In this document: piece by piece, positions 55,487 through 64,000 of the stretch
How positions within the stretch are numbered: the stretch's first letter is position 1
Layout of the letters: each line of letters starts with the position of its first letter
DNA from: Myxococcales bacterium
Lineage (GTDB): Bacteria > Myxococcota_A > Polyangia > Polyangiales > Ga0077539
Length of the DNA stretch: 64,000 bases
Direction of reading: 5' to 3'
Assembly (NCBI GenBank): GCA_030652255.1
Contig: JAUSAZ010000108.1
Span: 1-64,000, forward strand
Notes under the pieces: model-generated
The model's database searches: none
What the model saw: only the letters and a program-made list of their open reading frames with translations
What the model was told of the DNA's origin: nothing
Translations under genes and position numbers: made by a program

Positions 55487-57409
55487 GTGGATCGTTCGAT
55501 GTGGACGCGATCGGCGCTCGGCGCGTTCGCCCTTTGCTTCACCCTCGCGCCCTCGGCGGCGCGCGCGCAGACCGTCGGCACCGACAGCTCCGTCGACGCG
55601 CAGACCTGGTGGCCCGCCGCGGGGCCCACCGACCACGTCGCGCTCCGCAGCGCCATGGTCTCGCCCTCCGGCGCCGTGGGCTTCGGCCTGCTCGCCCACG
55701 CGATGCGCCGCCCGCTCACGCTCACCCCGATCGGCAACCCCTCCGACCAGCGCGCCGCGGTCGACTACGCCATCACCACGGACTTCCTCTGGTCCGTCGG
55801 CATCCTGCGGCGCTTCCAGCTCTCCGCGGCCATCCCCGTGGTGCTCGCGCAGTCCGGCGACGGCGCGCGGGCGGTCAACGCCCCCGGGGCCTCGGCCCTC
55901 GGCGACACCGCCCTGCGCGACATCCGCGTCGAGGCGTCGTGGGCCATCGTGCAGCGCGCCCGGGCCGCCGACGCGAGCGGCTTCGGGCTGCGGCTCGACG
56001 TCGGCGCGGCGATACCCTTCGGTGACGACAAGGGCTTCAACGGCAGCGGCGGAGCCACCTTCGCGCCGATGGTCGCGGTGGACTACCGCACCCGGGCGCT
56101 CTCGGTGACCGCCAACGTCGGCGCGCGGCTGCGCCCCACGTCCACCATCGGCGACCTCGCCGTGGGCAGCGTCGGGGTCCTCGGCGTGGGCATCGCGGTG
56201 CGCCCCATCGCCCGGCTCGGCATCTCCGCCGAGTACCTCAACACCGTGTCGCTCGTGACACAGGGGGACTTCTCCACCACCACCACGCAGGAGCTCTTCG
56301 CGGGGCTCCGGTACGCCACCGACGAGGCCGGGGACATCGAGCTCATCGCGGCCGGCGCGGCGCCGCTGGCGAGCGGGGCGCTCATCCCGGCGTGGCGGGC
56401 CATCGTGGGGGTCTCGTACGCGCCGCGGGGCAACGACACCGACCGCGACGGCATCGTCGACGCCGACGACCGCTGCCGCACGCAGGCCGAAGACCGCGAC
56501 GAGTTCGAGGACGACGACGGCTGCCCCGACCCGGACAACGACCAGGACGGTGTGCCCGACCTCAGCGACCGGTGCCGCGACGAGCCCGAGGACGTCGACA
56601 ACCACGAGGACGCCGACGGCTGCCCCGACCCCGACAACGACAACGACGGGGTCTTCGACAGCGACGACCAGTGCGTGGACGTGCCGGCGGGCGACCACCC
56701 CGACGAGGCGCGCGCGGGCTGCCCCATCCCCGACACCGACGGCGACGGGGTGCTCGACCCCGACGACCGCTGCGTCGACGTGGCCCGCGGGGAGCGCCCC
56801 GACCCGGCCCGCGCGGGCTGCCCCGTCGCCGACGCCGACCGCGACGGCGTGGCCGACGCCGCCGACCAGTGCGTGGACGTGCCCGCGGGCGAGGTGGCCG
56901 ATCGCTTCCGCCCCGGCTGCCCCGACGCCGACCCCGACCGCGACGGCGTGGTGGGCGAGGCCGACCGCTGCGCCGACCGCCCGGAGACCATCAACGGCGT
57001 CACCGACGCCGACGGCTGCCCCGACGTGGGCGTCGAGCGCGTCACCTGGGACCCGTCCGGGGACGCCCTGCGCTTCGCCGTGCGCGTGGCCGTGGCGCCG
57101 CGGGCGCAGACCGTCACCCCCGCTGTCCGCGCCCTGCTCCAGCAGGCCGCGCAGCGCATCCGGGCGCGCGGGGGCGAGGTCGCCCGGGTGCTCGTCGACG
57201 TCACCCCGGGCGCCGGTCCCCCCGCGCAGATCGAGGCGGCGCGGCAGGCGCAGGTGATCGCCGACGTGCTCATCGGCGAGCGCGTCCCGCAGCGCCTGGT
57301 GGTGCCGCGCGCCGCCCCCCGGGCGACGCCCCCCGCCACGCCCGCCCCGCTCCCGGGGAGCGTGACCATCCGCATCGAGCGCCGCCCGGCTGCCGCTCCC
57401 GCCCCCTGA
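55487..57409 (+). CDS. OmpA-family outer-membrane protein with thrombospondin type-3 repeats
   Basis: A 640-residue protein. Signal peptide to about residue 28; beta-barrel (about 60-310, many alternating strands); five to six TSP3-type calcium-binding repeats (about 315-515, DTDRDGIVDADDRC, DNDQDGVPDLSDRC and so on); and a C-terminal OmpA/MotB-like segment (about 530-600), here with a degenerate peptidoglycan site. Pro-rich end. GTG 55487 follows GAGG; ATG 55472 is possible. Expected to link the outer membrane to the cell wall, with rigidity set by calcium. Confidence 0.82.
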   Translation: MDRSMWTRSALGAFALCFTLAPSAARAQTVGTDSSVDAQTWWPAAGPTDHVALRSAMVSPSGAVGFGLLAHAMRRPLTLTPIGNPSDQRAAVDYAITTDFLWSVGILRRFQLSAAIPVVLAQSGDGARAVNAPGASALGDTALRDIRVEASWAIVQRARAADASGFGLRLDVGAAIPFGDDKGFNGSGGATFAPMVAVDYRTRALSVTANVGARLRPTSTIGDLAVGSVGVLGVGIAVRPIARLGISAEYLNTVSLVTQGDFSTTTTQELFAGLRYATDEAGDIELIAAGAAPLASGALIPAWRAIVGVSYAPRGNDTDRDGIVDADDRCRTQAEDRDEFEDDDGCPDPDNDQDGVPDLSDRCRDEPEDVDNHEDADGCPDPDNDNDGVFDSDDQCVDVPAGDHPDEARAGCPIPDTDGDGVLDPDDRCVDVARGERPDPARAGCPVADADRDGVADAADQCVDVPAGEVADRFRPGCPDADPDRDGVVGEADRCADRPETINGVTDADGCPDVGVERVTWDPSGDALRFAVRVAVAPRAQTVTPAVRALLQQAAQRIRARGGEVARVLVDVTPGAGPPAQIEAARQAQVIADVLIGERVPQRLVVPRAAPRATPPATPAPLPGSVTIRIERRPAAAPAP

Positions 57410-57485
57410 TCCATCCGCCGCGCACGGGTGGTCAACGGCGACGCGCTGTGGGTATCCTGCGCGCCGCTCACCAGCCCCCCAACCC

Positions 57486-58964
57486 ATGCAGAACATCTCC
57501 CGCTCGCTGAAGGTTGGTGTGATGCTGGTGGCCGCCGTCATCGCCGCGGTGGTGATGTGGCGCACGCTCTTCAAGGGCCAGGGCACCGGCGACGGCTACC
57601 GGCTCTACGCCATGTTCGACGACGCGGCGGGCCTCGTGCCGCGGTCGCGGGTGGTCACCGCGGGCATCGCCATCGGCGAGATCGAGCGCATCCAGCTGGA
57701 GAACGGCAAGGCCCGGGTGACCATCCGGGTGCAGAACGACGTGGCGATGTACCGCAACGCGACCATCTCGCGGCGGGCGGTGTCCATCCTCGGGGAGTTC
57801 GTGCTGGTGGTGGCGCCGGGCAACGCGACGGCGCCGCGGCTGCGCCCGGGCGACCGCATCGCGAGCGTCTTCGAGGGCACCAACACCGACGTCATCATGA
57901 ACAACGTCGCGAACATCACCCGCGACATCAGCCGGGTGACCGAGCGCCTCGCGGGCGCCATCGGCAACGAGACCGGCCAGCGGGAGATCGCCGACACCAT
58001 CCGCAACGTGAGCGAGCTCACCGCGGCGATCAACCGCACGGTGCAGCAGAACGCCGAGGTGGTGACCCACACCCTGGCCTCCGTCGACCGCATCACGACG
58101 CAGGGCGGGCCCGAGATCCAGGCGATGCTGACCAACCTCCGGGTGTCCACCGACCGGCTCGCGCAGATCCTCGGGCGGGACCAGCCGCAGAACCAGAACA
58201 CGGTGACCGAGACCCAGGAGGCGATCCGCAACATCGCCGCGGCGTCGCGCGAGCTGCGCGAGACCCTGGAGCACGTCAACTCCACCACCGGGGCCATCGA
58301 CCGGGGCGAGGGGAGCCTCGGGCGCCTCGTTCGCGACGAGACCCTCATCGACGAGGTGCAGGGCACCGCGGAGGCCATCAACGACGTGGTGGGCCCCATC
58401 GCGCGGCTCCAGACCATCGTCGGCCTGCGCAGCGAGTACAGCTTCATCTCCAACACCCTGCGCAGCACCGTCGAGATGCGCCTCCAGCCGCGGGAGGACA
58501 AGTACTACCTGCTGGAGTTCGTCGACGACCCGCGCGGGCTCACGCGCAACATCAGCACGATCACCGACACCACCGACCCGACGATGACGGCGCACGTCCG
58601 CACCACGCAGCGGGTCACCACCGACGCCTTCCGCTTCAGCCTGATGTTCGCGCGGCGGCTCGGCCCGGCGACCTTCCGCTTCGGCATCAAGGAGTCGAGC
58701 GGCGGCCTCGGGCTCGACCTGCACCTGCTCGACAACGCCCTCGAGGTGCGCACCGACGTCTTCGCCTTCGGCGAGAACGCCTACCCCCGGCTGCGCGTCG
58801 CCGCAGCGGTCAACGTGCTCCAGCGCGCGTGGATCATCGGCGGCGTCGACGACGTCTTCAACGGCGACCGCTTCGACTACTTCCTCGGCGCGCAGCTCCG
58901 CTTCAACGACGAGGACATCAAGTCGATCCTGCCCTTCGCGGGCGGGCTCGGCGGCTCACGCTGA
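57486..58964 (+). CDS. MCE/MlaD-domain protein with barrel-like C-terminal extension
   Basis: A 492-residue protein. One transmembrane helix (about 8-24) at the N-terminus, MCE domain (about 38-125, YRLYAMFDDAAGLVPRSRVVTAGIAIGEIERI, SILGEFVLVV), a long helical region (about 140-310), and about 150 residues of amphipathic strands (FRFSLMFARRLGPATFRFGIKESSG, YFLGAQLRF) that look like an outer-membrane barrel or lipid-binding sheet. MCE proteins carry phospholipid between membranes, usually with MlaE/MlaF, neither of which is here. Overlaps the convergent MYXO-CTERM gene by 9 bp. Confidence 0.85.
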   Translation: MQNISRSLKVGVMLVAAVIAAVVMWRTLFKGQGTGDGYRLYAMFDDAAGLVPRSRVVTAGIAIGEIERIQLENGKARVTIRVQNDVAMYRNATISRRAVSILGEFVLVVAPGNATAPRLRPGDRIASVFEGTNTDVIMNNVANITRDISRVTERLAGAIGNETGQREIADTIRNVSELTAAINRTVQQNAEVVTHTLASVDRITTQGGPEIQAMLTNLRVSTDRLAQILGRDQPQNQNTVTETQEAIRNIAAASRELRETLEHVNSTTGAIDRGEGSLGRLVRDETLIDEVQGTAEAINDVVGPIARLQTIVGLRSEYSFISNTLRSTVEMRLQPREDKYYLLEFVDDPRGLTRNISTITDTTDPTMTAHVRTTQRVTTDAFRFSLMFARRLGPATFRFGIKESSGGLGLDLHLLDNALEVRTDVFAFGENAYPRLRVAAAVNVLQRAWIIGGVDDVFNGDRFDYFLGAQLRFNDEDIKSILPFAGGLGGSR

Positions 58965-60398
58965 GCGACGGCGCCGCCTGAGGAGGGCGAGCGCCCCGAG
59001 GCCGAGCGCCCACCACGCGCGGGGGTTGGGTGCCGTGCCGGTCGCGCGGCAGCCGCAGCCCTCGGGGCTCTGCTCGAAGAGCATCTCGCCCGCATCGCCC
59101 TCGCCCTCGCCCGCGTCGTCGGCGGGGACGCTGGCGTCGTCGGTAGGAGCGCCCGCGTCGGTGGGCGCGCCGGCGTCGTCGGTGGGCGCGCCCGCGTCGC
59201 GGGTCGACAGCGGGTCGTAGGCCTGGCCGACGAGGCGGAGCATCACGGTGGGGACCGACGGCGAGGAGGTGGCGATGAGGAAGTCGGACTCGTAGGCGCC
59301 CTCGCGGGTGGGCGTGAAGCGCACCGAGAGCGGCCGGGTGGCGCCGCCGGTCACGCAGAGCGGGTCGGTGGCCACCTCGAAGGCGGCCTCGCTCGGGGCG
59401 GTGGGGGTGAAGAGCACCGTGGCGCGGCCGGGGTTGCTGAGGGTGATCACCTCGCGGCCCTGGCGCCCGAGCTGGATGCGCCCGAGGTCGACGCGGTATT
59501 CGGGCATCGTGGTGGCGCCCGGGAGCGTGAGGCGGATGCTCCGGTCGACGGACATCTGCTGCTCCATCGAGCTCGCGAAGGGCGCCGCGCCGTTGAACAG
59601 CGTGTCGCGGCGGGTCGTGCAGATCAGGCTCACGCACACCCGGTACTCCACCTCGACCCGGATGCGCAGCGAGCCGACGTAGCGCAGGGTGCCGTTCCAG
59701 GTGGCGGGGAGGTTCATGTCGCCGTTGGCCGTCGGCGCGACGTCGGCCTCGGGCATCGCCTCGGTGATGGCGCTCATCGCCTGCGGGAAGGAGATCTCCC
59801 GGGTGCGGACGGTGGTGGTGAGCTCGTAGCTCCCGTACACCCGGTAGTGCACGGTGTTGAGGACCGGCACGTTGTTGAGGTCGCCCTCCCGGATGAGTCG
59901 CTCGCTCGCGGTGACCCTCACCGCCGTGGGCTCGGGCTGCCACGCCCACGGCGTGAACATCGACATCCCGCGCTCGCTGCGGTCGGCCATGCCCACCCAG
60001 GCGTCGATGGGCACCGGGATCGCGAGGCCGAACAGGCGGAGCGTCGCCTGGAGGCGCAGCCCGTACTGCACCGTGAGGCGCCCGCCGTTGGGGGTGCCGA
60101 TCGCGCTCACCCGCATGATCGGCGGCCACCGGGTGCGGAGCTCGCCCGGCATGTTCCAGTCGTAGTCGCCCTGGAGCAGCAGGTTGTAGTCGAGGCCGAA
60201 GTTGGTCGCGCCGAGGGTGCCGCGGAAGCCCGGGCCGAAGTCCACCTCGCCGCGGGCGGAGAACGCCATCGGCGTCGCCGCGGCCCGCACCGCGCACACC
60301 GGGTCGTCGGCCAGGGCCGTGACGGGGAATGACCACAGCCCGGCGCCGACGGACGCCAAGCACACCACGGCCCGAGTCGATGGGAAGCGCGCGCTCAT
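58956..60398 (-). CDS. Secreted ASH-domain protein with MYXO-CTERM anchor
   Basis: A 480-residue protein. Signal peptide to about residue 30 (ALA-DD); a large beta-rich region (about 35-320); an ASH/choice-of-anchor-D-type immunoglobulin domain (about 325-415, GREVITLSNPGRATVLFT, RPLSVRFTPTREG); an Asp/Ala/Pro-rich linker with repeats of DAGAPTD; then GCGC, hydrophobic helix and RRRRR, the MYXO-CTERM signal. Surface-anchored; binding partner unknown. A frame running to 61490 is antisense to the exonuclease gene and is rejected. TAGAGT lies upstream. Confidence 0.85.
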   Translation of the reverse strand: MSARFPSTRAVVCLASVGAGLWSFPVTALADDPVCAVRAAATPMAFSARGEVDFGPGFRGTLGATNFGLDYNLLLQGDYDWNMPGELRTRWPPIMRVSAIGTPNGGRLTVQYGLRLQATLRLFGLAIPVPIDAWVGMADRSERGMSMFTPWAWQPEPTAVRVTASERLIREGDLNNVPVLNTVHYRVYGSYELTTTVRTREISFPQAMSAITEAMPEADVAPTANGDMNLPATWNGTLRYVGSLRIRVEVEYRVCVSLICTTRRDTLFNGAAPFASSMEQQMSVDRSIRLTLPGATTMPEYRVDLGRIQLGRQGREVITLSNPGRATVLFTPTAPSEAAFEVATDPLCVTGGATRPLSVRFTPTREGAYESDFLIATSSPSVPTVMLRLVGQAYDPLSTRDAGAPTDDAGAPTDAGAPTDDASVPADDAGEGEGDAGEMLFEQSPEGCGCRATGTAPNPRAWWALGLGALALLRRRRRSA

Positions 60399-60449
60399 CG
60401 TGCGAGACTCTATCACGAGGGCCCCGCGCGACGGGCGCCGCGCACTACC

Positions 60450-61280
60450 GTGACTGACGCCGATCTCCACGCCGACCTGCCGCCGCCGGATCCGCCGTGG
60501 ACGCTGCCCTTCGCGCGCTGCCCCTTCGCGCTCATCGACTGCGAGATGACCGGGCTCGACCCCGCGCGCGACGCGCTGCTGGAGGTCGCGGTGGCCCGGG
60601 TGCAGGGGGGCGTGCTGCTCGATCGCTACACCACGCTGCTGCGCACCGAGGTGCCCAGCGTGCCCGGGGCCGCGGCGCTGCACGGCATCGAACCCGCGGC
60701 GGTGCTCGACGCGCCGGACTTCGCGGAGGTCGCCCCGAGGCTCGACGCGCTGCTCGACGGGGCGGTGCCGGTGATGCACGGGGTCGACCTCGACGTGCGC
60801 TTCCTCGATCGGGCCTTCGCCGACGCGGGCAACCCCCGGCGCGTCGGCCCCGCGCTCGACACCCTGCGCCTCGCCCGCCGGGCCCTGCACGCGCGGCACT
60901 ACAACCTCTCGGCGCTCTGCGGCCCGCTCGACCTCGGGCCGGTGCGCTGGCACCGCGCGGGCGAGGACGTGCGCGCCCTCGTCGCGCTCTTCGCGCGGCT
61001 CTGCGCCGCCCTCGACCCGGTCGACGCCATGGACCTCTGGCAGGTGCGCGCCGCCGACGGGCGGGTGCAGGTGCGCGCCGCGATCGCGGAGACCCTCGCC
61101 GAGGCGGCGGGCACGGCGCGGCCCATCCGCATGGTGGTGCGCACGCCGGGCCACGCCGAGCGGGAGCTCACGGCGAGGGTGCTGTGGTTTCGCCCGCCGC
61201 ACGTCGGGCTCTCGCGGGCGGGAACCGCGCCGGTGCCTGCGATCCTGCGCGCCGACCGGGTGCTCCGCGTCGTCGGGTGA
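60450..61280 (+). CDS. DEDDh 3'-5' exonuclease (DnaQ-like)
   Basis: A 276-residue protein. DEDDh motifs: DCEMTG with D30 and E32; HGVDLDVRFLDRAF (second Asp); HRAGEDVRAL (His and last Asp). The C-terminal 70 residues are an uncharacterised small beta domain. Such stand-alone exonucleases trim RNA or DNA ends or act in repair; the family cannot say which. GTG 60450; the start is a short distance from the divergent MYXO-CTERM gene (51 bp). Confidence 0.87.
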   Translation: MTDADLHADLPPPDPPWTLPFARCPFALIDCEMTGLDPARDALLEVAVARVQGGVLLDRYTTLLRTEVPSVPGAAALHGIEPAAVLDAPDFAEVAPRLDALLDGAVPVMHGVDLDVRFLDRAFADAGNPRRVGPALDTLRLARRALHARHYNLSALCGPLDLGPVRWHRAGEDVRALVALFARLCAALDPVDAMDLWQVRAADGRVQVRAAIAETLAEAAGTARPIRMVVRTPGHAERELTARVLWFRPPHVGLSRAGTAPVPAILRADRVLRVVG

Positions 61281-61362
61281 CCGCTCGCCGCGCGCCCGCG
61301 ACCGCTCACCGGGAGCGCGGGGTGCTCGCGCCCGCGGCGGCGCGTATGGTCGCCGGGCAGCG

Positions 61363-62439
61363 ATGAGAGAGCCCACCCTCGACCTCGTGGCCCTGGTCCG
61401 CGACACGGTGCGCGAGGCGATGCGCTCGTGGCGCCTGCCGGCCACCCTGGTGCTGGGCGTGGGCTTCGGGGTGCTGGAGGCCGAGGCCACGCAGCGCGAC
61501 GTCGCCCTGCTCTTCGGCCCCTTCGCGGCGCTCTACACCCTGCTGCTCGGGCCGCTGGCCTGGCGCGCCCTGCTCCCACTGGAGGAGGACGGCCGCCGGG
61601 GGGAGAAGCTCCTGCGCGCGCTGCTCGCCCTGGGCGTGGCGACGGCGCTCTTCTCGGGCCTGGTCACCCTCTACCGCGGCTTCGCGGGGGCGGTGCACAT
61701 CTACCGGGTCTACGCGATGGGGCAGCCGCGCGAGGTGCTCGTGGCGTGGCTGCTCTTCGTCATCGGCGGCTGGGGCCTCGCCCGGGACATCCAGCTCGAG
61801 CAGCGCCTCGACCGCACGCTCGGCTCGCACCAGCGCCTCGCCGCGCAGCTCGCCGCGGCGCAGCTCGACGCCCTGCGCGCCGACCTCGACCCGCACTTCC
61901 TCTTCAACGCCCTCAACGCCATCGCCAGCCAGTGCGCCAGCGACCCGGTGGCCGCGGAGGACAACGTGGTGCGCCTCTCGACGCTGCTGCGCGCGGTGCT
62001 CGACACCCGGCAGCGCCCGCTGCACCCGCTCGACGACGAGCTCGCCCTGGCCCGGGACTACACCGGGCTGCTCGAGGCGCGCTACCCCGCGCTGCGGGTG
62101 TCCATCGAGCGCGACGAGGCGCTGGCCGCGGTGGACGTCCCGCCGCTGGTGCTCCAGCCGCTGCTGGAGAACGCCGTGCGCCACGGCCGCGTCGCCGACG
62201 GGCCCATCACGGTGACGGCGAGCGCGCGGGGCGCCGACCTGGTGCTCACGGTGCGCAGCCCCGGCGCCTTCGACGGGCCGCGCGCGGGCGGCCTCGGCCT
62301 CGACCTCGTGCGCCGGCGCGTGGCGCTGGCGTGGGGCGAGCGCGGGGAGTTTTCCATCGTCGCGGAGTCGGCGATGACGGTGGCGACGGTGGTCGCGCGC
62401 GGGGTGCTGCGCGCCGACGGGAGGACAGGAGCGACATGA
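61363..62439 (+). CDS. LytS-like sensor histidine kinase
   Basis: A 358-residue protein. Four hydrophobic segments in the first 145 residues, then a short coiled linker, then the His_kinase/HATPase module of the LytS/YehU class: DPHFLFNALNAIAS (phosphoacceptor His 178), PLLENAVRHG (N box) and GLGLDLV (G box). No extracellular sensor domain is evident, so it may sense within the membrane. Coupled to the response regulator by ATGA. Confidence 0.92.
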   Translation: MREPTLDLVALVRDTVREAMRSWRLPATLVLGVGFGVLEAEATQRDVALLFGPFAALYTLLLGPLAWRALLPLEEDGRRGEKLLRALLALGVATALFSGLVTLYRGFAGAVHIYRVYAMGQPREVLVAWLLFVIGGWGLARDIQLEQRLDRTLGSHQRLAAQLAAAQLDALRADLDPHFLFNALNAIASQCASDPVAAEDNVVRLSTLLRAVLDTRQRPLHPLDDELALARDYTGLLEARYPALRVSIERDEALAAVDVPPLVLQPLLENAVRHGRVADGPITVTASARGADLVLTVRSPGAFDGPRAGGLGLDLVRRRVALAWGERGEFSIVAESAMTVATVVARGVLRADGRTGAT

Positions 62440-63191
62440 CGGCACGCGCGGTGATCATCGACGACGAGCAGCCCGCGAGGCAGCGCCTGGCGCGGCTCAT
62501 CCGGGAGGGCCTCGGGGGGCGGGTGACGGTGGTGGGCGAGGCCGCCGACGGCGAGTCGGGGCTCGCGCTCATCGAGCAGGAGGGCCCCGACCTGGCCTTC
62601 GTCGACGTGCAGATGCCCGGCATGGACGGCATCGCGATGGTGGCCCACGTGCTGGCGCCCGCGCCGTACGTGATCTTCACCACCGCCCACGACCGCTACG
62701 CCATCGACGCCTTCGACGCCGGGGCCATCGACTACCTGCTCAAGCCCTTCGACGGGGCGAGGCTCGCGAAGGCCGTCGCCCGCGCGGAGTCGCTCGGGAT
62801 GCGGGCCCGCGCCGAGGAGGTGCTCGCGCCGCTGCGGTCACCCACGAGCGCGCCGCGCCCGCTGGCCGACCGGCTGCCGGTGAGCGTGGCGGGCCGCACG
62901 CTGCTCGTGCCCGTGGCGGAGATCTCGCACTGCGTCGTGGAGCACGAGCTCGTGACGGTGCACACCCTCAAGGGCAGCCACACGACGGACTACACCCTCG
63001 CGGCGCTGGAGGCGCGGCTCGACACGACGCGCTTCTTCCGCGCGCACCGGGCGCTGCTGGTGAACCTCGACCACGTCGCGGTGATCGATGACATGGCCGG
63101 GGGGAGGGCGGTGCTGGTCACCCACGCGGGCGAGCGGCTGGTGGTGTCGCGGCAGTCGTCGCGACGCCTGCGGCAGCTGCTTCAGCTGTGA
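62436..63191 (+). CDS. LytTR-family response regulator
   Basis: A 251-residue protein. Receiver domain 1-120 with phosphoacceptor Asp 57 (FVDVQMPG), Thr (FTTAHD) and Lys (LKPF); LytTR DNA-binding domain about 147-250 (LPVAEISHCVVEHELVTVHT, FFRAHRALLVNLDHV). Strong ribosome site GGGAGGACAGGAG. Works with the adjacent LytS-like kinase; LytTR regulators bind paired direct repeats, which I did not find locally. Overlaps the convergent DUF2934 gene by 10 bp. Confidence 0.93.
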   Translation: MTARAVIIDDEQPARQRLARLIREGLGGRVTVVGEAADGESGLALIEQEGPDLAFVDVQMPGMDGIAMVAHVLAPAPYVIFTTAHDRYAIDAFDAGAIDYLLKPFDGARLAKAVARAESLGMRARAEEVLAPLRSPTSAPRPLADRLPVSVAGRTLLVPVAEISHCVVEHELVTVHTLKGSHTTDYTLAALEARLDTTRFFRAHRALLVNLDHVAVIDDMAGGRAVLVTHAGERLVVSRQSSRRLRQLLQL

Positions 63192-63559
63192 GCGTTGGAG
63201 GGGGCGTCGCGGCGGGCCACGGCGCGACCCTCGGCGGTGTAGCGCGCGAGCACGGCGGCTTCGGCCTGAAGCCAGTCGCCGAAGGGGCTGCCGCCGCGGA
63301 AGCCCCGCGCGCGGGCCAGGGCGTGGGCCTCGGCGCGAACGACGTCCTCGAAGTCCGCGCGGGCCACGACGACGGGCGCCGCGACGACGACGGGCGCCGT
63401 GACGACGACGGGCGCCGCGACGACGACGGGCGCCGCCACGACCGGGGCTGCCTCGACGGACGTCTTCGCGCTCGCCTTGATCTCCTTCGCCGGGGTCTTG
63501 GCGGTGGACTTCTTCGTGCTGGTGGTGGCCTTCGCGGGGGTGGTCTTCTTGGTGGTCAT
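63182..63559 (-). CDS. DUF2934 protein with lysine-rich histone-like N-terminus
   Basis: A 125-residue protein in three parts: N-terminal 35 residues rich in Lys/Thr/Ala/Pro (TTKKTTPAKATTSTKKS), like histone H1 tails; a spacer of four to five AAPVVV units (about 40-68); and a C-terminal DUF2934 domain (about 74-110, VVRAEAHALARARGFRGGSPFGDWLQAE). DUF2934 proteins are small and of unknown function. The tail suggests nucleic-acid binding. GGAG lies upstream of ATG 63559; a longer frame to 63595 lacks such a site. Confidence 0.78.
   Translation of the reverse strand: MTTKKTTPAKATTSTKKSTAKTPAKEIKASAKTSVEAAPVVAAPVVVAAPVVVTAPVVVAAPVVVARADFEDVVRAEAHALARARGFRGGSPFGDWLQAEAAVLARYTAEGRAVARRDAPSNAHS
63366..63450 (-). 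repeat. 18-bp tandem repeat encoding AAPVVV
   Basis: About four in-frame 18-bp units (GACGACGACGGGCGCCGC on the + strand) with a point change in one (AAP to TAP). The unit length keeps the frame, so copy-number change only alters the spacer between the basic tail and the DUF2934 domain. Confidence 0.85.
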
Positions 63560-63654
63560 GCTGGAGCTCCGTTTGTCTGCGCCGGGTGGAAGCACGGCGG
63601 AGCATCGCCTGTCCAGTTTCTTGCGTCCTGCGGGCGTGCGAACCTGCGCGCCCG

Positions 63655-64000
63655 ATGAAGCCCCCTCCGTTCGTGCTCCCCGTGGCCGCCCTCGCGCTCA
63701 TGGCGTGTCCCTCCGCGACGGTGCCCGTCGACGCCGCCGCGACCATCGACGCCAGGGCCCTCGACGCCGCGGCTGATGCCGGGCCCGCGGCCCTCGACGT
63801 CCCCGCCGCGGCCTGCGGCCCGTCGAGCCCGGAGGCGCTCTCGGCCTGCGTGCGCGAGGCCGACCTCACCCGCGACCTCACCACCGTGGCGACGGCCCGG
63901 CCCCCGGCGAGCGCCGGGCACGACGCGGTGCGCGACCTCTGCGCCGAGCGCTTCGCGGCGCTGGGCTACACCGTCGAGCGCCACGACTACGGCACGGGCA
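63655..64000 (+). CDS. Probable M28-type peptidase lipoprotein (partial, cut by window end)
   Basis: An open frame of at least 115 residues with no stop before the window end. Lipobox LMAC (Cys 18) is followed by an Asp/Ala-rich linker and then SACVREADLTRDLTTVATARPPASAGHDAVRDLCAERFAALGYTVERHDYGTG, written here only to describe the N-terminal region preceding the zinc site of M28 aminopeptidases in this phylum (PPxSxxHxxV...LGY.VE). The catalytic His/Asp/Glu lie beyond the window, so activity cannot be judged. Divergent from the DUF2934 gene, sharing a 95-bp intergenic region. Confidence 0.55.
   Translation, partial: MKPPPFVLPVAALALMACPSATVPVDAAATIDARALDAAADAGPAALDVPAAACGPSSPEALSACVREADLTRDLTTVATARPPASAGHDAVRDLCAERFAALGYTVERHDYGTG

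Noticed and set aside
60399-61490. Upstream extension of the ASH-domain protein
   Set aside because: Antisense to the exonuclease; the signal peptide starts at 60398.
63366-63450. CRISPR or regulatory repeat array
   Set aside because: In-frame 18-bp coding repeat.

Overview
The window comes from a very GC-rich genome, most likely a myxobacterium (Myxococcota, probably the Polyangiales/Sandaracinus side). The support is in the sequence. Two secreted proteins end in MYXO-CTERM-type sorting tails (Gly-Cys-Gly-Cys, then a hydrophobic helix, then an Arg run). There is a Cys-rich Dickkopf-like lipoprotein, a DUF4215-type Cys repeat, two Ser/Thr kinases with C-terminal membrane anchors, an OmpA-type barrel with thrombospondin type-3 repeats, and many lipoproteins. 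Genes are densely packed with many 4-base ATGA/GTGA overlaps. I see no rRNA, tRNA, CRISPR, prophage or insertion sequence.

Layout. 1-388: no gene, but two copies of a perfect palindrome and a separate inverted-repeat element. 389-1881: a ParA ATPase with a duplicated zinc-finger-like N-terminus plus a ribbon-helix-helix-like partner. 2033-8548: a secreted protein, a ClpA/B-type unfoldase with a degenerate first ATPase site, a Ser/Thr kinase, TlyA, a membrane protein and an FkbM methyltransferase. 8594-12460: a MoxR ATPase with two overlapping uncharacterised partners. 12560-19899: envelope lipoproteins, a 49-residue basic protein, a TerB/SDR pair in which the SDR appears to start at CTG, and a TPR-protein/kinase pair.

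19877-39848 is an exopolysaccharide or O-antigen-like locus. Going leftward from about 34.6 kb: a methyltransferase, Fcl, Gmd (GDP-L-fucose supply), an AsnB amidotransferase, two GT4 glycosyltransferases flanking an unknown protein, a second AsnB and a GNAT. Beyond these lie WecB (UDP-GlcNAc 2-epimerase), a second GNAT and a GINT1-like protein. Going rightward from the same intergenic region: a Wzy/WaaL-type membrane protein and a Wzc-type co-polymerase/tyrosine kinase. The initiating sugar-phosphate transferase, flippase and Wza-type export channel are not in the window.

39853-64000 is mixed: a NIDO-domain MYXO-CTERM protein, LeuS, a lipoprotein, a COG3146-type acyltransferase in an apparent operon with ClpS-ClpA, a cupredoxin-CopA copper pair, a metzincin lipoprotein, a C2/PDZ-like lipoprotein, the OmpA/TSP3 protein, an MCE (MlaD-like) protein with a long C-terminal extension, an ASH-domain MYXO-CTERM protein, a DEDDh exonuclease, a LytS/LytTR two-component pair, a DUF2934 protein with a histone-H1-like tail, and the start of an M28-like peptidase cut by the window end.

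Most interesting: the acyltransferase-ClpS-ClpA operon (possible N-degron machinery), the zinc-finger ParA system, the MoxR three-gene set, the CTG start beside a near-perfect Shine-Dalgarno, several promoters predicted to give almost leaderless mRNAs, the MCE fusion, and the small basic protein at 16145. All functional assignments rest on motif recognition by eye; no database search was run.
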